Shown: positions 42,443 to 52,714, counted from the stretch's first letter. The stretch is 56,633 bases of DNA from Bacteroidia bacterium (GCA_018058135.1 JAGPCK010000014.1:1-56633), one strand, 5' to 3'. Numbers and translations are program-made. The notes: generated by a model from the letters alone, not told the origin.

Positions 42443-43622
42443 ATCTCAAAACTTTTATAGGTGGTACTCTAAGGGTCATTTGTGTGGTGCGAACTACTTT
42501 TTTCTCTGCCTCGGGGTCAAACTCCAGCATAATGCCGTCCTCAAACAACAAGGTGGTTAGTGAAAAGAATTTATCCGTCTCCACGGTTTTATATTCTGAT
42601 TTAAGTGTCGTGTTGCACCAGTCGAAGAAGTTCTCCATAGGCAACTTGCTCATCATCTGCTCGCGGTAACGCTCTTTGTTAAAGAGCCACATGTTGGCTT
42701 GAATGGCTTGTTCATCAATAATCACCACTTCTTCTCCGGCAAACTGCTCCATATACTCCTTCGCATTGTAATACATGTCATTGCTGTATGGATAATTGCG
42801 CATCAAACGGAATACTTTGGGCACTTTCACTTTGTGCGGCTTTTTAAGGAACTCAATCCAGCCGGTGAGAATCATATTCTCTGTACGTATACGCTCAATT
42901 AACGGCAACAACTCGTTGGTGAGAATTCTGGACTGACGCAACAAATCATCGTTGGTCTGCACCAAAAAGTTGTACACTTTTTCAAACTGCTGACGTACCA
43001 TCTCATCATCAAAATTGAGCCTGCGCACGTTTACGTAATTAGATATATCAAACAAACGAGTGGTGATGGATTGTGTGTGGTTCACATCCAAAATCTGGTT
43101 GAGCGGAAGAATATAATAATCAATCCAGAAAGAGGCTTTACGCACTTTTTCCTGGTAATCAATTTTATCTACGTTGGATTTTAACTCGCGTGTTTCCACC
43201 AGCAAGCGCAGGGTATTTTTTTCAACCGATTCTGAAAAGTCTTTTATCTCACTGTACAAATCATTGAGGCGTTGCATCAGAATATTGCGGTCTTTGCTTA
43301 TGCCTTCACGTATCTTCTTAAACAACTCGCTGATAGAGTGCGCATACTTTTCAATGGTTTCCGGTAACAACGGACGAAACTCATTGAATACAAATTCAAA
43401 GAAGTTGAAGTACACCCCGCGTATTTCAAAATCCTCTCCTACTTTCTTGAGTATTTTGTATTCGTGCAACTGCGGCTCAATGGCATTGTCATGCTCCCTG
43501 AGCAATTGCTGCAAGCGTTCGCGTTTTATGAAACCGTCTTTCGACTGTATCTCGAACAACTCTTTTATGGTGTCGAAATAATTCGAGAGAAAGTATAATA
43601 TAGTTTTTGGTTCTGCTTTCAT
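42429..43622 (-). CDS. MksF-like kleisin subunit
   Basis: A 397-residue protein. The N-terminus is a winged helix (ILYFLSNYFDTIKELFEIQSKDGFI then RERLQQLLREH), followed by a long helical middle (about 85-250) rich in Glu/Lys/Leu, and a C-terminal alpha/beta winged-helix region with FDPEAEKKVVRTTQMTLRVPP at the end. This layout fits the kleisin MksF (JetA) of bacterial Mks condensins, which bridges the SMC heads. It is 18 bases downstream of the SMC gene and overlaps the MksE-like gene, so the complex is likely made stoichiometrically. Confidence 0.72.
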   Translation of the reverse strand: MKAEPKTILYFLSNYFDTIKELFEIQSKDGFIKRERLQQLLREHDNAIEPQLHEYKILKKVGEDFEIRGVYFNFFEFVFNEFRPLLPETIEKYAHSISELFKKIREGISKDRNILMQRLNDLYSEIKDFSESVEKNTLRLLVETRELKSNVDKIDYQEKVRKASFWIDYYILPLNQILDVNHTQSITTRLFDISNYVNVRRLNFDDEMVRQQFEKVYNFLVQTNDDLLRQSRILTNELLPLIERIRTENMILTGWIEFLKKPHKVKVPKVFRLMRNYPYSNDMYYNAKEYMEQFAGEEVVIIDEQAIQANMWLFNKERYREQMMSKLPMENFFDWCNTTLKSEYKTVETDKFFSLTTLLFEDGIMLEFDPEAEKKVVRTTQMTLRVPPIKVLRYGIS

Positions 43623-43640
43623 TTAGTACCTCCTGTACAG

Positions 43641-46292
43641 TTATGCTTTAGCATTCTCCACTACTTCACCGTAAGCAGCATTGGCCTTTTCGCTGATGTT
43701 GATCTTACCCGGAGACGGGAAAATGAAGTAATATTTACCAAACCCGGGTACTGCATCGGGCGCGGCAAAAATGGGTATAAAGTGGTGTTCCTGACAAAAA
43801 CGCACCAACTCAGGTCGGTTTTGTTTATCAATAGTAGCCACCTCATCTATAAACAAGGCTATGCGGTTCTCATTGTCATTTATGGCCAAACGGTTGATGA
43901 TGCTCATTACAATCACCAAACGAATCATCTTATCCGTTCCGTCTGATTCAATCTGCTCGCCCAAGTCAACTGTTTTATTCTGGCCCTTTTTGCTTAATGA
44001 AAGTTGAATGTCGAATAAATCATCAAAGTCAATTTTCTTTCCGCTGTCTAAATAAGCATTCAGAATTTTAAGGTTTTCGGAGTGGTCAAACTCAAACATC
44101 AACTGACCTTTAATCTGCTGAATCTGGCTGATTTTTCGCACCTCATCCACCAAACGTTTGTTATCAATCAATTCGATGCGCAGGTTTTCAATATCGGAAA
44201 TACGGGCCTGTGAAAGTTTTGTATTGAACTTGTTCACCACAAACTCACGAAACTCTTCGTACCGTTTTAATATGGTATATGCAGGGTTGGCAAACTGTGT
44301 GGAGATACTTTCCAACAGCGCTGAAATGCTGTTTTCTTTATCTTCAATCAATGCAACTTCTTCTTCTACATATTTAATAAACTCTTCTTCGCTGGCAAAA
44401 GTGCTTTGCAAACGCTCACGCAGTTTATCGAACAATTTGTCTTTGTTTATTTTCAACTGTATGCGGTCAGATTGGTTGAGTTTAATTTTGTTGTACAACT
44501 GATCCAGACTCTCACTGGTTTCAAACTCCTCTCCGGCAAGGCCCATCTCCACCAATTCTCGGTAATACTCGGCAATTTGCCTGATGCGGTCTTCCCGTTT
44601 CTTTTTGTCTTCTACCAACTCCTGCATATCGTTGGATGACTGTGCCAGTTTCTTTTCGAGTTTCTTTTGCTCTACTTCGTATTGGTCTCGCTCCAACTTC
44701 ATGGCATTTACTTCCTGCGTCAGCTTCTCGATGGACTTGCTCAGGGAAGGTTTCGTTTTAATGCGTTGCAGTTTGAATTTAATGGTTTCAATCTGCGCAT
44801 TAATCTCGTTCAGTTCAGCCTGAGCCTTCTCCACATCTTTCAAAATGCCGAGTAAACTTTCCAGATTTGCTTTTTCGAGTTTAAGTGAATCCAACTCCTC
44901 TTTAATCTCCTCCACATTGCGGAAGTTTTTGAGTTGAATATTTTTTGAAATGTCAATCTCTCCGTCAAACAGATTTAACTTCTCTGCAATCTTCTTTATT
45001 TTTTTGGTTACCTGGTCGCTGGGCAAACTGAGCACCTGCTCTGAAAGAATGGAGTTCAGTGTTCTGCGTACTTCCGGTGAATCAGAAATATTATTCACCA
45101 ACAAATCACGGTAATTACTCACCTGATTTTCTTCGCGCTTTATTTGCTCTGTAATCGAAGCTAAACGACCCTCCACCTGTTTACTATTGAGTTTTTGCAA
45201 CTCCGCCATGGTTATGCGGCTTTCCAAATCTTTACGCTTTTTGTCGAGATTAGAAAGTGACTCGTTAAGGATGTTTTGCGGCTCGTACGAATTGATTTCT
45301 TTCAGGTCGGCTTCTTTCTCATTGAGCGATTCAGCCTTGCTGTTTATTTCCGCATCCTTCCCTCCTATCTTACGGTCAAGGTCGGCTTTCTGCGGAATAA
45401 GTTCTTCGTTGATCTCCGTTTTTAACTTGGCAATACCCTTTTCCTTCTCCAGCAATTGATTTTGCAACTGAGGCAAAGTTTCCTGATACGACTTCGTAAA
45501 ACCATAATACAGGTTGCTGATGATACGTGCTTTGGCGTTGTATTGACTCACCGCTTCACGAAACTCATCAAACTCATTTTTTACTGCTTTAATATTGCGG
45601 ATATCGTTATTGATTTTCATCAAATCCTGAATATCCTTTTTGTTTTTCTGAGAGAAATTGAGCACCTCGTTTTCACGGTTATCGGCTACAATCAAAGCCT
45701 CTTTCAGATTCTTATTAGTAATTAATTTAGTGTTGATGAGGTAACGGTAAATGCGGGAAAAATTGTTACTCAAACCATCCGTCTTTACAGTGTCTTCGAG
45801 CCACACCACACCACTGTTTCTGCGGCCGCGCTGGTACACAAACTGAAATACTTCGCGTTTGTCTTTGAACATACTTAACTCCAAACCTTTTTGAGTGAGT
45901 CGCTCTTTTATCTGTTCAAAATTTTGTAAACGTTTTTCTTCGTCCACAAAAAACTCTTCGCGGTATTCACTGTCAAATTTGTAGTATTCCAGATTACTGT
46001 CAGTATCACGTTTAACCAAAATGGTGTAATACGATTTTTTAAATACCTCAAACAGTATAAAACTCTGGTTATGGTTGGGAAAATAGTGGTGTATGGTCTC
46101 TTTATCTCCTTTACGTTGTCCGCTAAAGGTCATTTTGTTTCCATCTATGATGAACAAAAAGTTGAGCGCATAGATGAGTGTACTTTTACCGATGTTGTTG
46201 GGACCCACCAGTTGAAGGGAGTCACAATCATCCAGCCGCAGCTCGGCTTTTCCGTACACTTTTGAATTCAGTACAATTACTCTTGTAAGCAT
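43641..46292 (-). CDS. MksB-like SMC ATPase
   Basis: An 883-residue SMC-type ATPase. Walker A is GPNNIGKST (Gly30, Lys36, Ser37) and Walker B is IALFIDEVATID with Asp816-Glu817. The signature helix is atypical: the segment ESDGTDKMIRLVIVMSIINRL (about 777-797) replaces the usual LSGGE. Between them lie two coiled-coil arms (about 225-340 and 350-720) separated by short breaks, with the hinge at about 410-470. The length (883) matches MksB (about 900) and is shorter than SMC/MukB (1150-1480). It is the first gene of the operon. No JetD/MksG-type nuclease gene is found on either side. Confidence 0.82.
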   Translation of the reverse strand: MLTRVIVLNSKVYGKAELRLDDCDSLQLVGPNNIGKSTLIYALNFLFIIDGNKMTFSGQRKGDKETIHHYFPNHNQSFILFEVFKKSYYTILVKRDTDSNLEYYKFDSEYREEFFVDEEKRLQNFEQIKERLTQKGLELSMFKDKREVFQFVYQRGRRNSGVVWLEDTVKTDGLSNNFSRIYRYLINTKLITNKNLKEALIVADNRENEVLNFSQKNKKDIQDLMKINNDIRNIKAVKNEFDEFREAVSQYNAKARIISNLYYGFTKSYQETLPQLQNQLLEKEKGIAKLKTEINEELIPQKADLDRKIGGKDAEINSKAESLNEKEADLKEINSYEPQNILNESLSNLDKKRKDLESRITMAELQKLNSKQVEGRLASITEQIKREENQVSNYRDLLVNNISDSPEVRRTLNSILSEQVLSLPSDQVTKKIKKIAEKLNLFDGEIDISKNIQLKNFRNVEEIKEELDSLKLEKANLESLLGILKDVEKAQAELNEINAQIETIKFKLQRIKTKPSLSKSIEKLTQEVNAMKLERDQYEVEQKKLEKKLAQSSNDMQELVEDKKKREDRIRQIAEYYRELVEMGLAGEEFETSESLDQLYNKIKLNQSDRIQLKINKDKLFDKLRERLQSTFASEEEFIKYVEEEVALIEDKENSISALLESISTQFANPAYTILKRYEEFREFVVNKFNTKLSQARISDIENLRIELIDNKRLVDEVRKISQIQQIKGQLMFEFDHSENLKILNAYLDSGKKIDFDDLFDIQLSLSKKGQNKTVDLGEQIESDGTDKMIRLVIVMSIINRLAINDNENRIALFIDEVATIDKQNRPELVRFCQEHHFIPIFAAPDAVPGFGKYYFIFPSPGKINISEKANAAYGEVVENAKA

Positions 46293-46387
46293 GATTTTGG
46301 GGTTCTGTAAAGTGGCAAGTTAGCACAGGAAAATACGTAGTTATGCCCCTTTTATGCACAGGTTAAACCCTTAAATATCAAGACAAA

Positions 46388-46894
46388 CTAAGGATGCTCA
46401 TTGTTCATAAGGGTAAAGTCAATACTACCTTGCCCATTGTGACAGCCATTACATGCTTTGCCTTTATTTGATGCTGGTTCACGAACTGAACCATCTTTGT
46501 ATAAATATCCCCAAACCCAACCATAAATGTCAGCGTCTTTATGTCCTGGTTGTTTGTACATTACAGCATAAGTAGACAGCTTTGTGGGTGATGAATACAA
46601 CTCTTTAATAATAACTGAACCAACTGGGAATGAGGTGTCAGCAATTACTTTCCCATCAACATCTAATACAGTAGATGCCAAAGGACTGTATTTAGTTCTT
46701 AATAGTGACTCTGTATGGCCTGATCGGCTTCCACTCAAAATTATCTGGTCGGAGAATTTATACCAAACGTAGTTTGAACTGTTATTTATAAACTCCAATA
46801 ACTCCAAATCAGTACTACCTGCAAAATCATGTTTACAGGTTTGTAAAGATATTCCTACAAGAGAAACTAGCAATAAATAGAAATATTTTTTCAT
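46388..46894 (-). CDS. Lipoprotein with a cytochrome P460-like single heme motif
   Basis: A 168-residue protein with a lipoprotein-type signal peptide (ISLQTCKHD, Cys at about 20). The body is beta-rich (YVWYKFSDQIILSG, YAVMYKQPGHKDADIYGWVW) and ends in KACNGCHNGQGSIDFTLMN, a CxxCH heme motif followed by the FTLM pattern of the cytochrome P460 family. It is expected to carry one heme c in the periplasm, possibly as an oxidase of small nitrogen compounds or as an electron carrier. It is divergent from the TraB-family gene. Confidence 0.7.
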   Translation of the reverse strand: MKKYFYLLLVSLVGISLQTCKHDFAGSTDLELLEFINNSSNYVWYKFSDQIILSGSRSGHTESLLRTKYSPLASTVLDVDGKVIADTSFPVGSVIIKELYSSPTKLSTYAVMYKQPGHKDADIYGWVWGYLYKDGSVREPASNKGKACNGCHNGQGSIDFTLMNNEHP

Positions 46895-46907
46895 CTTTTC
46901 CTTTTAT

Positions 46908-46915
46908 CAAATGTA
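46908..46915 (-). promoter_or_regulatory. -7 promoter element for the P460-like lipoprotein
   Basis: Minus strand TACATTTG matches TAnnTTTG and lies 13 bases before the ATG at 46894. No -33 TTG is seen at the usual spacing. Confidence 0.5.
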
Positions 46916-46948
46916 TAAACTAATTTAAGAAATAACTAAGTTGCCACT

Positions 46949-49900
46949 ATGAAAATCAAATCCATTTTTGCCGGAGTCTTTTTTATGCTCCTGATGGCGC
47001 AATCCGTATCCGCTCAAAAAAACTACCAGAGTCTGTTGTGGCAAATAAGCGGGAAAGGACTGAAAAAACCTTCCTACTTATATGGCACCATGCACGTGAG
47101 TAATAAAATTGCATTTAATTTGGGCGACTCCTTTTTCCTTGCTTTAAAAAGTGTTGATCAGGTGGCACTGGAATTTAACCCCTCCGTAGTGGTAGAGGAA
47201 ATGATTAGTTCTGATTACATGGCCGGCTTACTTAAGGATTATGCCAACCACATTTACAGTAACCGAAACCGTACTATACAAAAAAACATGTTCTACCTGC
47301 CCGGGCCCGATAACATTCGCAATAGGTTGCAATACGACATTTCCGGCAATCCTGATATCATCAATTTTTTACTTTACCGGTACAAACGCGCCAAAGAAGA
47401 TTTTGAAGAAGACACCTATTTAGATTTATACATTTATCAAAGTGCGCGAAAGCTGAATAAAAAAGTAGGCGCGGTCGAAGACTTTGCAGAGTCATTACGT
47501 TTGGTGTTGGAGGCTGAGGAAGAAATGGCTGAAGACAATGAGAAGCAGGACCGCAGCCGTAAACTGAACAGTATTGACGTGGGTGAAGAAATTGATAACG
47601 CTTACCGCAGAGGAGATTTAGATGCTATTGATTCTATTTACAACATTGCATATACATCAAAAAGGTACCTCGAGAAAATGCTGTATATACGCAATGCCAA
47701 TATGGCCAAATGCATGGACTCCATTATGCAGCAAGAGGGTTTATTTACAGCTGTGGGTGCGGCTCACTTACCGGGCAAAAGAGGCGTAATCCAACTCTTG
47801 AGAGAAATGGGATATACTGTTCAACCGGTGAATATGGGCAAAAGAAGTTCCAAGCTCAAAAACGGTATTGACGCCACGGAGGTTCCTTTCACTACAAAAG
47901 CCTACACCTCGTATGATAAAATGATTCAGCTGAATGCACCTAACGACATGCTTTACTGGAATACCGATCCCATTGAAATGAACTACTTCTATTCCGATCA
48001 GGCCAACGGTTCCTACTACACCATTTGCAGGGTAAAAACCTACAGCGCTTTTCGCGGGTTTACTGAAAACTATATGCTGCAAAGCATTGATAGTTTTTTG
48101 TATGAGTTTGTGCCCGGAGATATTCTTTCCAAAAACGATATCAACGTAAACGGATATAAAGGTTATGACATTTTGAGCCGCAACCGCAGAGGCAATACCC
48201 AGCGCTATTTGATGGCGGTTACTCCGTTCGAACTTATTCTGTTTAAAGCCAGCGGTACCGGTGAGTACATCAAAAAATCAGGTGGATTTTTCTTTAAAAA
48301 CATTGTATTGTCAAAAGCAGAAAACAACTCCTACCAATGGTATAAAAATGCCGGAAGCGGTTTTGAAATGTTACTCCCCGGCCAGGTAATAACCAATTTT
48401 GAGCCGGTTAATCCGAATAATTTTTCTCTGGTAAATCCAAGAACATTTCAGGCGCAGGATGCTGAAAATAAAATCAACTTTGTCATCAGCCGGTTCACCG
48501 TAAACAATCCTGATTACATTGATGAAGATACTTTTGAACTGGGCATACTGGAAAAAAGTGTGATTAAAGAAATGCGCTACACATCTGTTAACCGTTCCGT
48601 TATAACACATCAGAAACGCCATGCTATACTAAGCACATACCGTGCACACGACAGCACATGGGTAAGAGCCATGTATGTGCTGCGTGGTGCACATGCCTAT
48701 ATTGTGCTGGCACGTGCAGATGAAAAAAATAAATTGCCGGTTATCGACTCTGCTTTCCGATCATTCCGTTTGGTAGATTACCCTGAACCAAAATTTACCT
48801 CCTATACCGATACATCCATGCGATACCAAGTTTCTGCTCCGGAAGTAGCCTTGGGAAGTAAAGATGTATTTAACCGGGAACAGAAACAAAACAAAAACAG
48901 TCATGTATATAAGGGCAGGCGTTTCTACTTTGTAAATAATGAAACGGATGAACAAATTACTTTGGATGTAGACCGCTTTCACCGCTACGGATATGCCATC
49001 ACACCCGATACTTTCTGGTACAACCGCCTTACATATGACCTGAACCCAGGTGGATTTTGTGTTGTGAAAGATAAAAAGTTTTCTAAAAAAGGGGATATAC
49101 AAACCATGCAGGTAGTGCTCGAAGATACCAACACCTCCCGCTTAATACATAAAACCATGCACCTACGCGGACGATACCTGTACACCATGGCGCAGGTATA
49201 TGATGCAGAAGACGGTGAAAGCAGTTTCTGGAAAACATTTAACAACAGTTTTACCATAACCGATACCGGCACCACACGTTCTCCTTTTGATCCTTTGGTA
49301 GAAATTTACATCAACGACCTCAACAGTAAAGACAGCACAATCAAAGCTGAGGCCGAAGCATCTGTTGATTATGTAAGCCTTAAAAAAGCAAAAAGTTATG
49401 TATTGATTAAAGGCATCAATCAATTGCAGGGAGAAAATAAAAAGTACATTGCCTTAAAATCGTTGCTGCTTAAAAGTCTGGGCTATTGTACCGATACTGC
49501 TGCCGCTATGGCTTACCTTAAAAAAGCTTATCTGCAGGTTAGTGATACTTCAACACTTCAGGTAGCCATTCTGGAAGCGTTGGCAGAAATGAATACGAAG
49601 GCATCATTCACCCTACTGGCTGAATTGATTCGGTTAGAAACCCCTATTCTTTACAGTGCCTATGAGTTAAATCCTTTGTTCAATACATTGGGAAGTAAAA
49701 ACAAACTCAAAAACACAGCAACACTTTATCCGGCTTTACTTCAACTGTGCACATTCGAAGATTACAAAAGCCGCGTATACGGTTTACTGGCAAAGCTGGT
49801 TGACAGCAACACGGTAAAGCCTGCCTTTTATGCCGGATACATTACCCAAATACTGAATGATGCGCGGGTGGAGATGAAAAAGAAAGTGAACAATAAAAGT

Positions 49901-50539
49901 GATTACTCCGGTAGTTCAGGTAACAGTAACCTGTATGAATTTAACACCCTGTTGGTTCCTTTTGCAGCGCAAATTCCTGTACGTAATTACTTCGACAAAC
50001 TTTTATTGGCCAAAGATGTGGAATTAAAACTGCGAACTGCTGCCACACTGCTGGTGAATAAACAATTTGTACCTGACAGCGTATGGGAAAATAATGCTGC
50101 TTCTTATAAAAACAGAATAAAGCTATACAAAGCATTAAACAGGGTTCATCGTTTAGATAAATTTCCTGCAAAATATGCCACACCATCACACCTCACTTTA
50201 AGTTGGGCTTATGATTTAGCTGAAGGAACCAACTATAGAAAACTAGATACAGTAATTTTTGTACAAACTATTCCCGTTACAGTTAAGGGCAAGCAGGGGT
50301 TGGTGTATGTATATAAATACAAAAATGAAAAGGAGCAGGACATGAGTATGTTATTCTGTGGCATTCAACCATTAGATACCAGTCGTTTCGAACTTAATGA
50401 TCAATTAAATCTTAAAACAAATGAATTGATTGAGGACGGGATACACATGCAGGAGAATATCATGAACGAACTGGATGATTTAATCATCAGCTGCCGTAGA
50501 AAAAACTATCCGAAGGATTATACCGGAAACAATTATTAA
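46949..50539 (+). CDS. TraB/GumN-family protein with a 900-residue extension
   Basis: A 1196-residue exported protein (signal peptide ending SVSAQ). Residues 25-295 are a TraB/GumN domain with the N-terminal GTMHVSN (G-T-x-H) and C-terminal VGAAHLPGKRGVI motifs, the two metal-binding signatures of this clan. The remaining 900 residues have no recognised domain: the first part (300-800) is beta-rich with Tyr/Asn-rich strands, and the last 400 residues contain helical repeat-like blocks (KKAKSYVLIKGINQLQGE, LQVAILEALAEMNTKASFTLL). The fusion is unusual; the family is normally about 300 residues. A porin gene follows 27 bases after its stop. Confidence 0.8.
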   Translation: MKIKSIFAGVFFMLLMAQSVSAQKNYQSLLWQISGKGLKKPSYLYGTMHVSNKIAFNLGDSFFLALKSVDQVALEFNPSVVVEEMISSDYMAGLLKDYANHIYSNRNRTIQKNMFYLPGPDNIRNRLQYDISGNPDIINFLLYRYKRAKEDFEEDTYLDLYIYQSARKLNKKVGAVEDFAESLRLVLEAEEEMAEDNEKQDRSRKLNSIDVGEEIDNAYRRGDLDAIDSIYNIAYTSKRYLEKMLYIRNANMAKCMDSIMQQEGLFTAVGAAHLPGKRGVIQLLREMGYTVQPVNMGKRSSKLKNGIDATEVPFTTKAYTSYDKMIQLNAPNDMLYWNTDPIEMNYFYSDQANGSYYTICRVKTYSAFRGFTENYMLQSIDSFLYEFVPGDILSKNDINVNGYKGYDILSRNRRGNTQRYLMAVTPFELILFKASGTGEYIKKSGGFFFKNIVLSKAENNSYQWYKNAGSGFEMLLPGQVITNFEPVNPNNFSLVNPRTFQAQDAENKINFVISRFTVNNPDYIDEDTFELGILEKSVIKEMRYTSVNRSVITHQKRHAILSTYRAHDSTWVRAMYVLRGAHAYIVLARADEKNKLPVIDSAFRSFRLVDYPEPKFTSYTDTSMRYQVSAPEVALGSKDVFNREQKQNKNSHVYKGRRFYFVNNETDEQITLDVDRFHRYGYAITPDTFWYNRLTYDLNPGGFCVVKDKKFSKKGDIQTMQVVLEDTNTSRLIHKTMHLRGRYLYTMAQVYDAEDGESSFWKTFNNSFTITDTGTTRSPFDPLVEIYINDLNSKDSTIKAEAEASVDYVSLKKAKSYVLIKGINQLQGENKKYIALKSLLLKSLGYCTDTAAAMAYLKKAYLQVSDTSTLQVAILEALAEMNTKASFTLLAELIRLETPILYSAYELNPLFNTLGSKNKLKNTATLYPALLQLCTFEDYKSRVYGLLAKLVDSNTVKPAFYAGYITQILNDARVEMKKKVNNKSDYSGSSGNSNLYEFNTLLVPFAAQIPVRNYFDKLLLAKDVELKLRTAATLLVNKQFVPDSVWENNAASYKNRIKLYKALNRVHRLDKFPAKYATPSHLTLSWAYDLAEGTNYRKLDTVIFVQTIPVTVKGKQGLVYVYKYKNEKEQDMSMLFCGIQPLDTSRFELNDQLNLKTNELIEDGIHMQENIMNELDDLIISCRRKNYPKDYTGNNY

Positions 50540-50566
50540 ATAAATACCACAAATTAGTATCTACTT

Positions 50567-51682
50567 ATGTATAAAAAGCTAAAGTTACTTTCCGCATCTG
50601 TACTTGTATCATTTGCAGCTTTGGCTCAGGTAACCAATACAGCTACGTTAGATACCATTGGAGGAGAGCAGATAGGGAAACTCCGAATAAGCGGATACAT
50701 TGATACCTACTACGGATACAACTTCAACAACCCTGCATCTAATGCTGTTCCGTATATGGTCTCCATGCACAGGAACAACGAGGTAAATATTAATCTGGCC
50801 TACATTGACCTGCGCTACAATGCACAACGCTTGCGTGCTCGTATTGTTCCGGCTATGGGCACTTACATGAATGCCAACTACGTGAATGAAACGGGCGTAA
50901 TGAAAGGTATGCTGGAAGCTAGTGCCGGAGTAAAACTACACAAAACAAAAGAGATATGGCTGGATGCAGGTGTGCTCGGCTCTCCTTATACCAATGAGTC
51001 TGCCATATCACGTGAACATCTGATGTACACCCGCTCCTTCTCTGCTGAGAACTCTCCCTATTACCTTTCAGGAGCCAAGATCAGTATTCCCCTAAACAAA
51101 AAAGTTACCTTTACCGGCTACTTCATAAACGGCTGGCAACAGATAGAAGACGCCAACAATCAAAAGTCTATCGGCACGCAAATAGAATACCGGCCGGATA
51201 ATAAAAATCTTATTAACTGGAACACTTACATAGGTGATGAACGCAGTGCATTAAACCCCGCCTATCGCGCCAGATACTTTACTGATGTGTACTGGATACA
51301 CAACCCTGATGGCCGCTTCTCTTTTACAGCTTGTATTTATGGTGGAATGCAGGAACGCTTAAATATCCGTAAACACATCAGCCATAATTATTGGGGACAG
51401 GCCAATTACATTGCCCGCTGGCGAATAAAAAAAGACAAATGGATTTCTGCCCGGGCAGAATATTTTTCGGACCCGGAGAATGTAATCCTACGCTCCATTA
51501 ACGGCAATAAAAAATATGCTGCAACAAGCGGCTCTTTGTGTTACACCGTAAAGATGTTTGATAATGCCCTGTTCAGAATTGAAGGGCGTCATTTTTACTC
51601 GGATAAAAAGGTGTTTCTTGACAATGCAAAACCTGTTAACCAAAGTACGTGGCTCATCACCAACCTGACCCTGTGGTTCTGA
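50567..51682 (+). CDS. Outer-membrane porin, OmpL-like beta-barrel (BBP2)
   Basis: A 371-residue protein with a signal peptide (ALAQ), then IGKLRISGYIDTYYGYNFN, typical of the putative beta-barrel porin-2 family. Alternating aromatic strands run through the whole length and the final residues TLWF form the beta-signal (terminal Phe). It probably forms a small-solute channel. It lies 27 bases downstream of the TraB fusion gene, likely in the same transcript. Confidence 0.85.
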   Translation: MYKKLKLLSASVLVSFAALAQVTNTATLDTIGGEQIGKLRISGYIDTYYGYNFNNPASNAVPYMVSMHRNNEVNINLAYIDLRYNAQRLRARIVPAMGTYMNANYVNETGVMKGMLEASAGVKLHKTKEIWLDAGVLGSPYTNESAISREHLMYTRSFSAENSPYYLSGAKISIPLNKKVTFTGYFINGWQQIEDANNQKSIGTQIEYRPDNKNLINWNTYIGDERSALNPAYRARYFTDVYWIHNPDGRFSFTACIYGGMQERLNIRKHISHNYWGQANYIARWRIKKDKWISARAEYFSDPENVILRSINGNKKYAATSGSLCYTVKMFDNALFRIEGRHFYSDKKVFLDNAKPVNQSTWLITNLTLWF

Positions 51683-51721
51683 ACCAACTTTTTAACTACT
51701 GCTGAACCGGATAGAGTAATA

Positions 51722-52633
51722 CTAGCGTCCGCCTCTGCGTCCATTGCTTTTCTTGCGTCCACTACTGCCTGCGGATGATTTACCGCCTGAAGTACGTGAT
51801 TTGGTACGGTGACGTTGCTCAGGTGTGCCTTTATTGCCCTGTGCAGGTGCTTTGCCCGTCTTGCGCTGTGAGGGTTTTGAGCTTTTGGGGGTGCTGCTCT
51901 TTTTTACAGATTCTGATGAAGAATCAGCAACCAAAGCATAAATGATATTTTTTTCCTGCTCAGTTAAATCTCTCCAATCGCCTAACGGAAGGCCTTTTAA
52001 TCCGATATTCATTATACGCACCCGCTCCAGCTTGGTTACTTCGTAGCCGTAGTGCTCGCACATTCTGCGTATTTGCCTGTTTAACCCTTGAATGAGTGTA
52101 ATGCGAAATACATTCACTCCCTCCTGCACCACTTTGCATTTTTTAGTCATCACCCCCAACATGGGTACACCATTACTCATACCTTGAATTACTGCATCAG
52201 TAAGTGGCTTATTTACGGTAACCACATATTCTTTCTCGTGGTTATTACCCGCACGCAATATCTTATTCACCATATCTCCATCGTTGGTAAGAAATATGAG
52301 CCCCTGCGAATCTTTGTCTAAACGACCCACCGGAAAAATGCGCTTACTGTGGTTAACGTACTTAACAATATTGTCGCGTACACTTTCTTCTGTAGTTGAG
52401 GTAATACCCGGTGGTTTATTTAAGGCAATAAAAATGGTTTCTTCCGCTTCACGCGGCTCCAGTTCAATACCGTTTACCCTCACCCGGTCACCACGTTTTA
52501 CCTGATCTCCTATGCCTGCCCTGCGTCCGTTAATAAACACATGCCCCTGCTCTATGTACCTATCGGCTTCGCGCCTGGAGCATAAACCACTCTCACTGAT
52601 AAATTTATTTAAACGCATGGGACCTTGTTGCAT
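51722..52633 (-). CDS. rluF: 23S rRNA pseudouridine(2604) synthase
   Basis: A 303-residue RsuA/RluF-family pseudouridine synthase. An S4 domain ([31 protein letters not shown]) is followed by the catalytic domain with the Asp in [13 protein letters not shown]. The [28 protein letters not shown] stretch is diagnostic for the RluF/RluB class. The last 70 residues form a Ser/Lys/Arg-rich disordered tail. A second ATG at 52618 (MRLNKF) is an alternative start. Confidence 0.92.
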   Translation of the reverse strand: MQQGPMRLNKFISESGLCSRREADRYIEQGHVFINGRRAGIGDQVKRGDRVRVNGIELEPREAEETIFIALNKPPGITSTTEESVRDNIVKYVNHSKRIFPVGRLDKDSQGLIFLTNDGDMVNKILRAGNNHEKEYVVTVNKPLTDAVIQGMSNGVPMLGVMTKKCKVVQEGVNVFRITLIQGLNRQIRRMCEHYGYEVTKLERVRIMNIGLKGLPLGDWRDLTEQEKNIIYALVADSSSESVKKSSTPKSSKPSQRKTGKAPAQGNKGTPEQRHRTKSRTSGGKSSAGSSGRKKSNGRRGGR

Positions 52634-52714
52634 GGCTGCAAGTTAAGAAAAGTAACAGGTTTTTGACGCTCCGAAGTATAAAGCTATACAGTAATACTAA
52701 ATCAAAATATAGAA

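Noticed and set aside
41867..46292. Wadjet (JetABCD) plasmid-defence system
   Set aside because: A JetD/MksG-type nuclease gene is absent on both sides, and the gene order is MksB-MksF-MksE. A defence role is not supported by this window alone.
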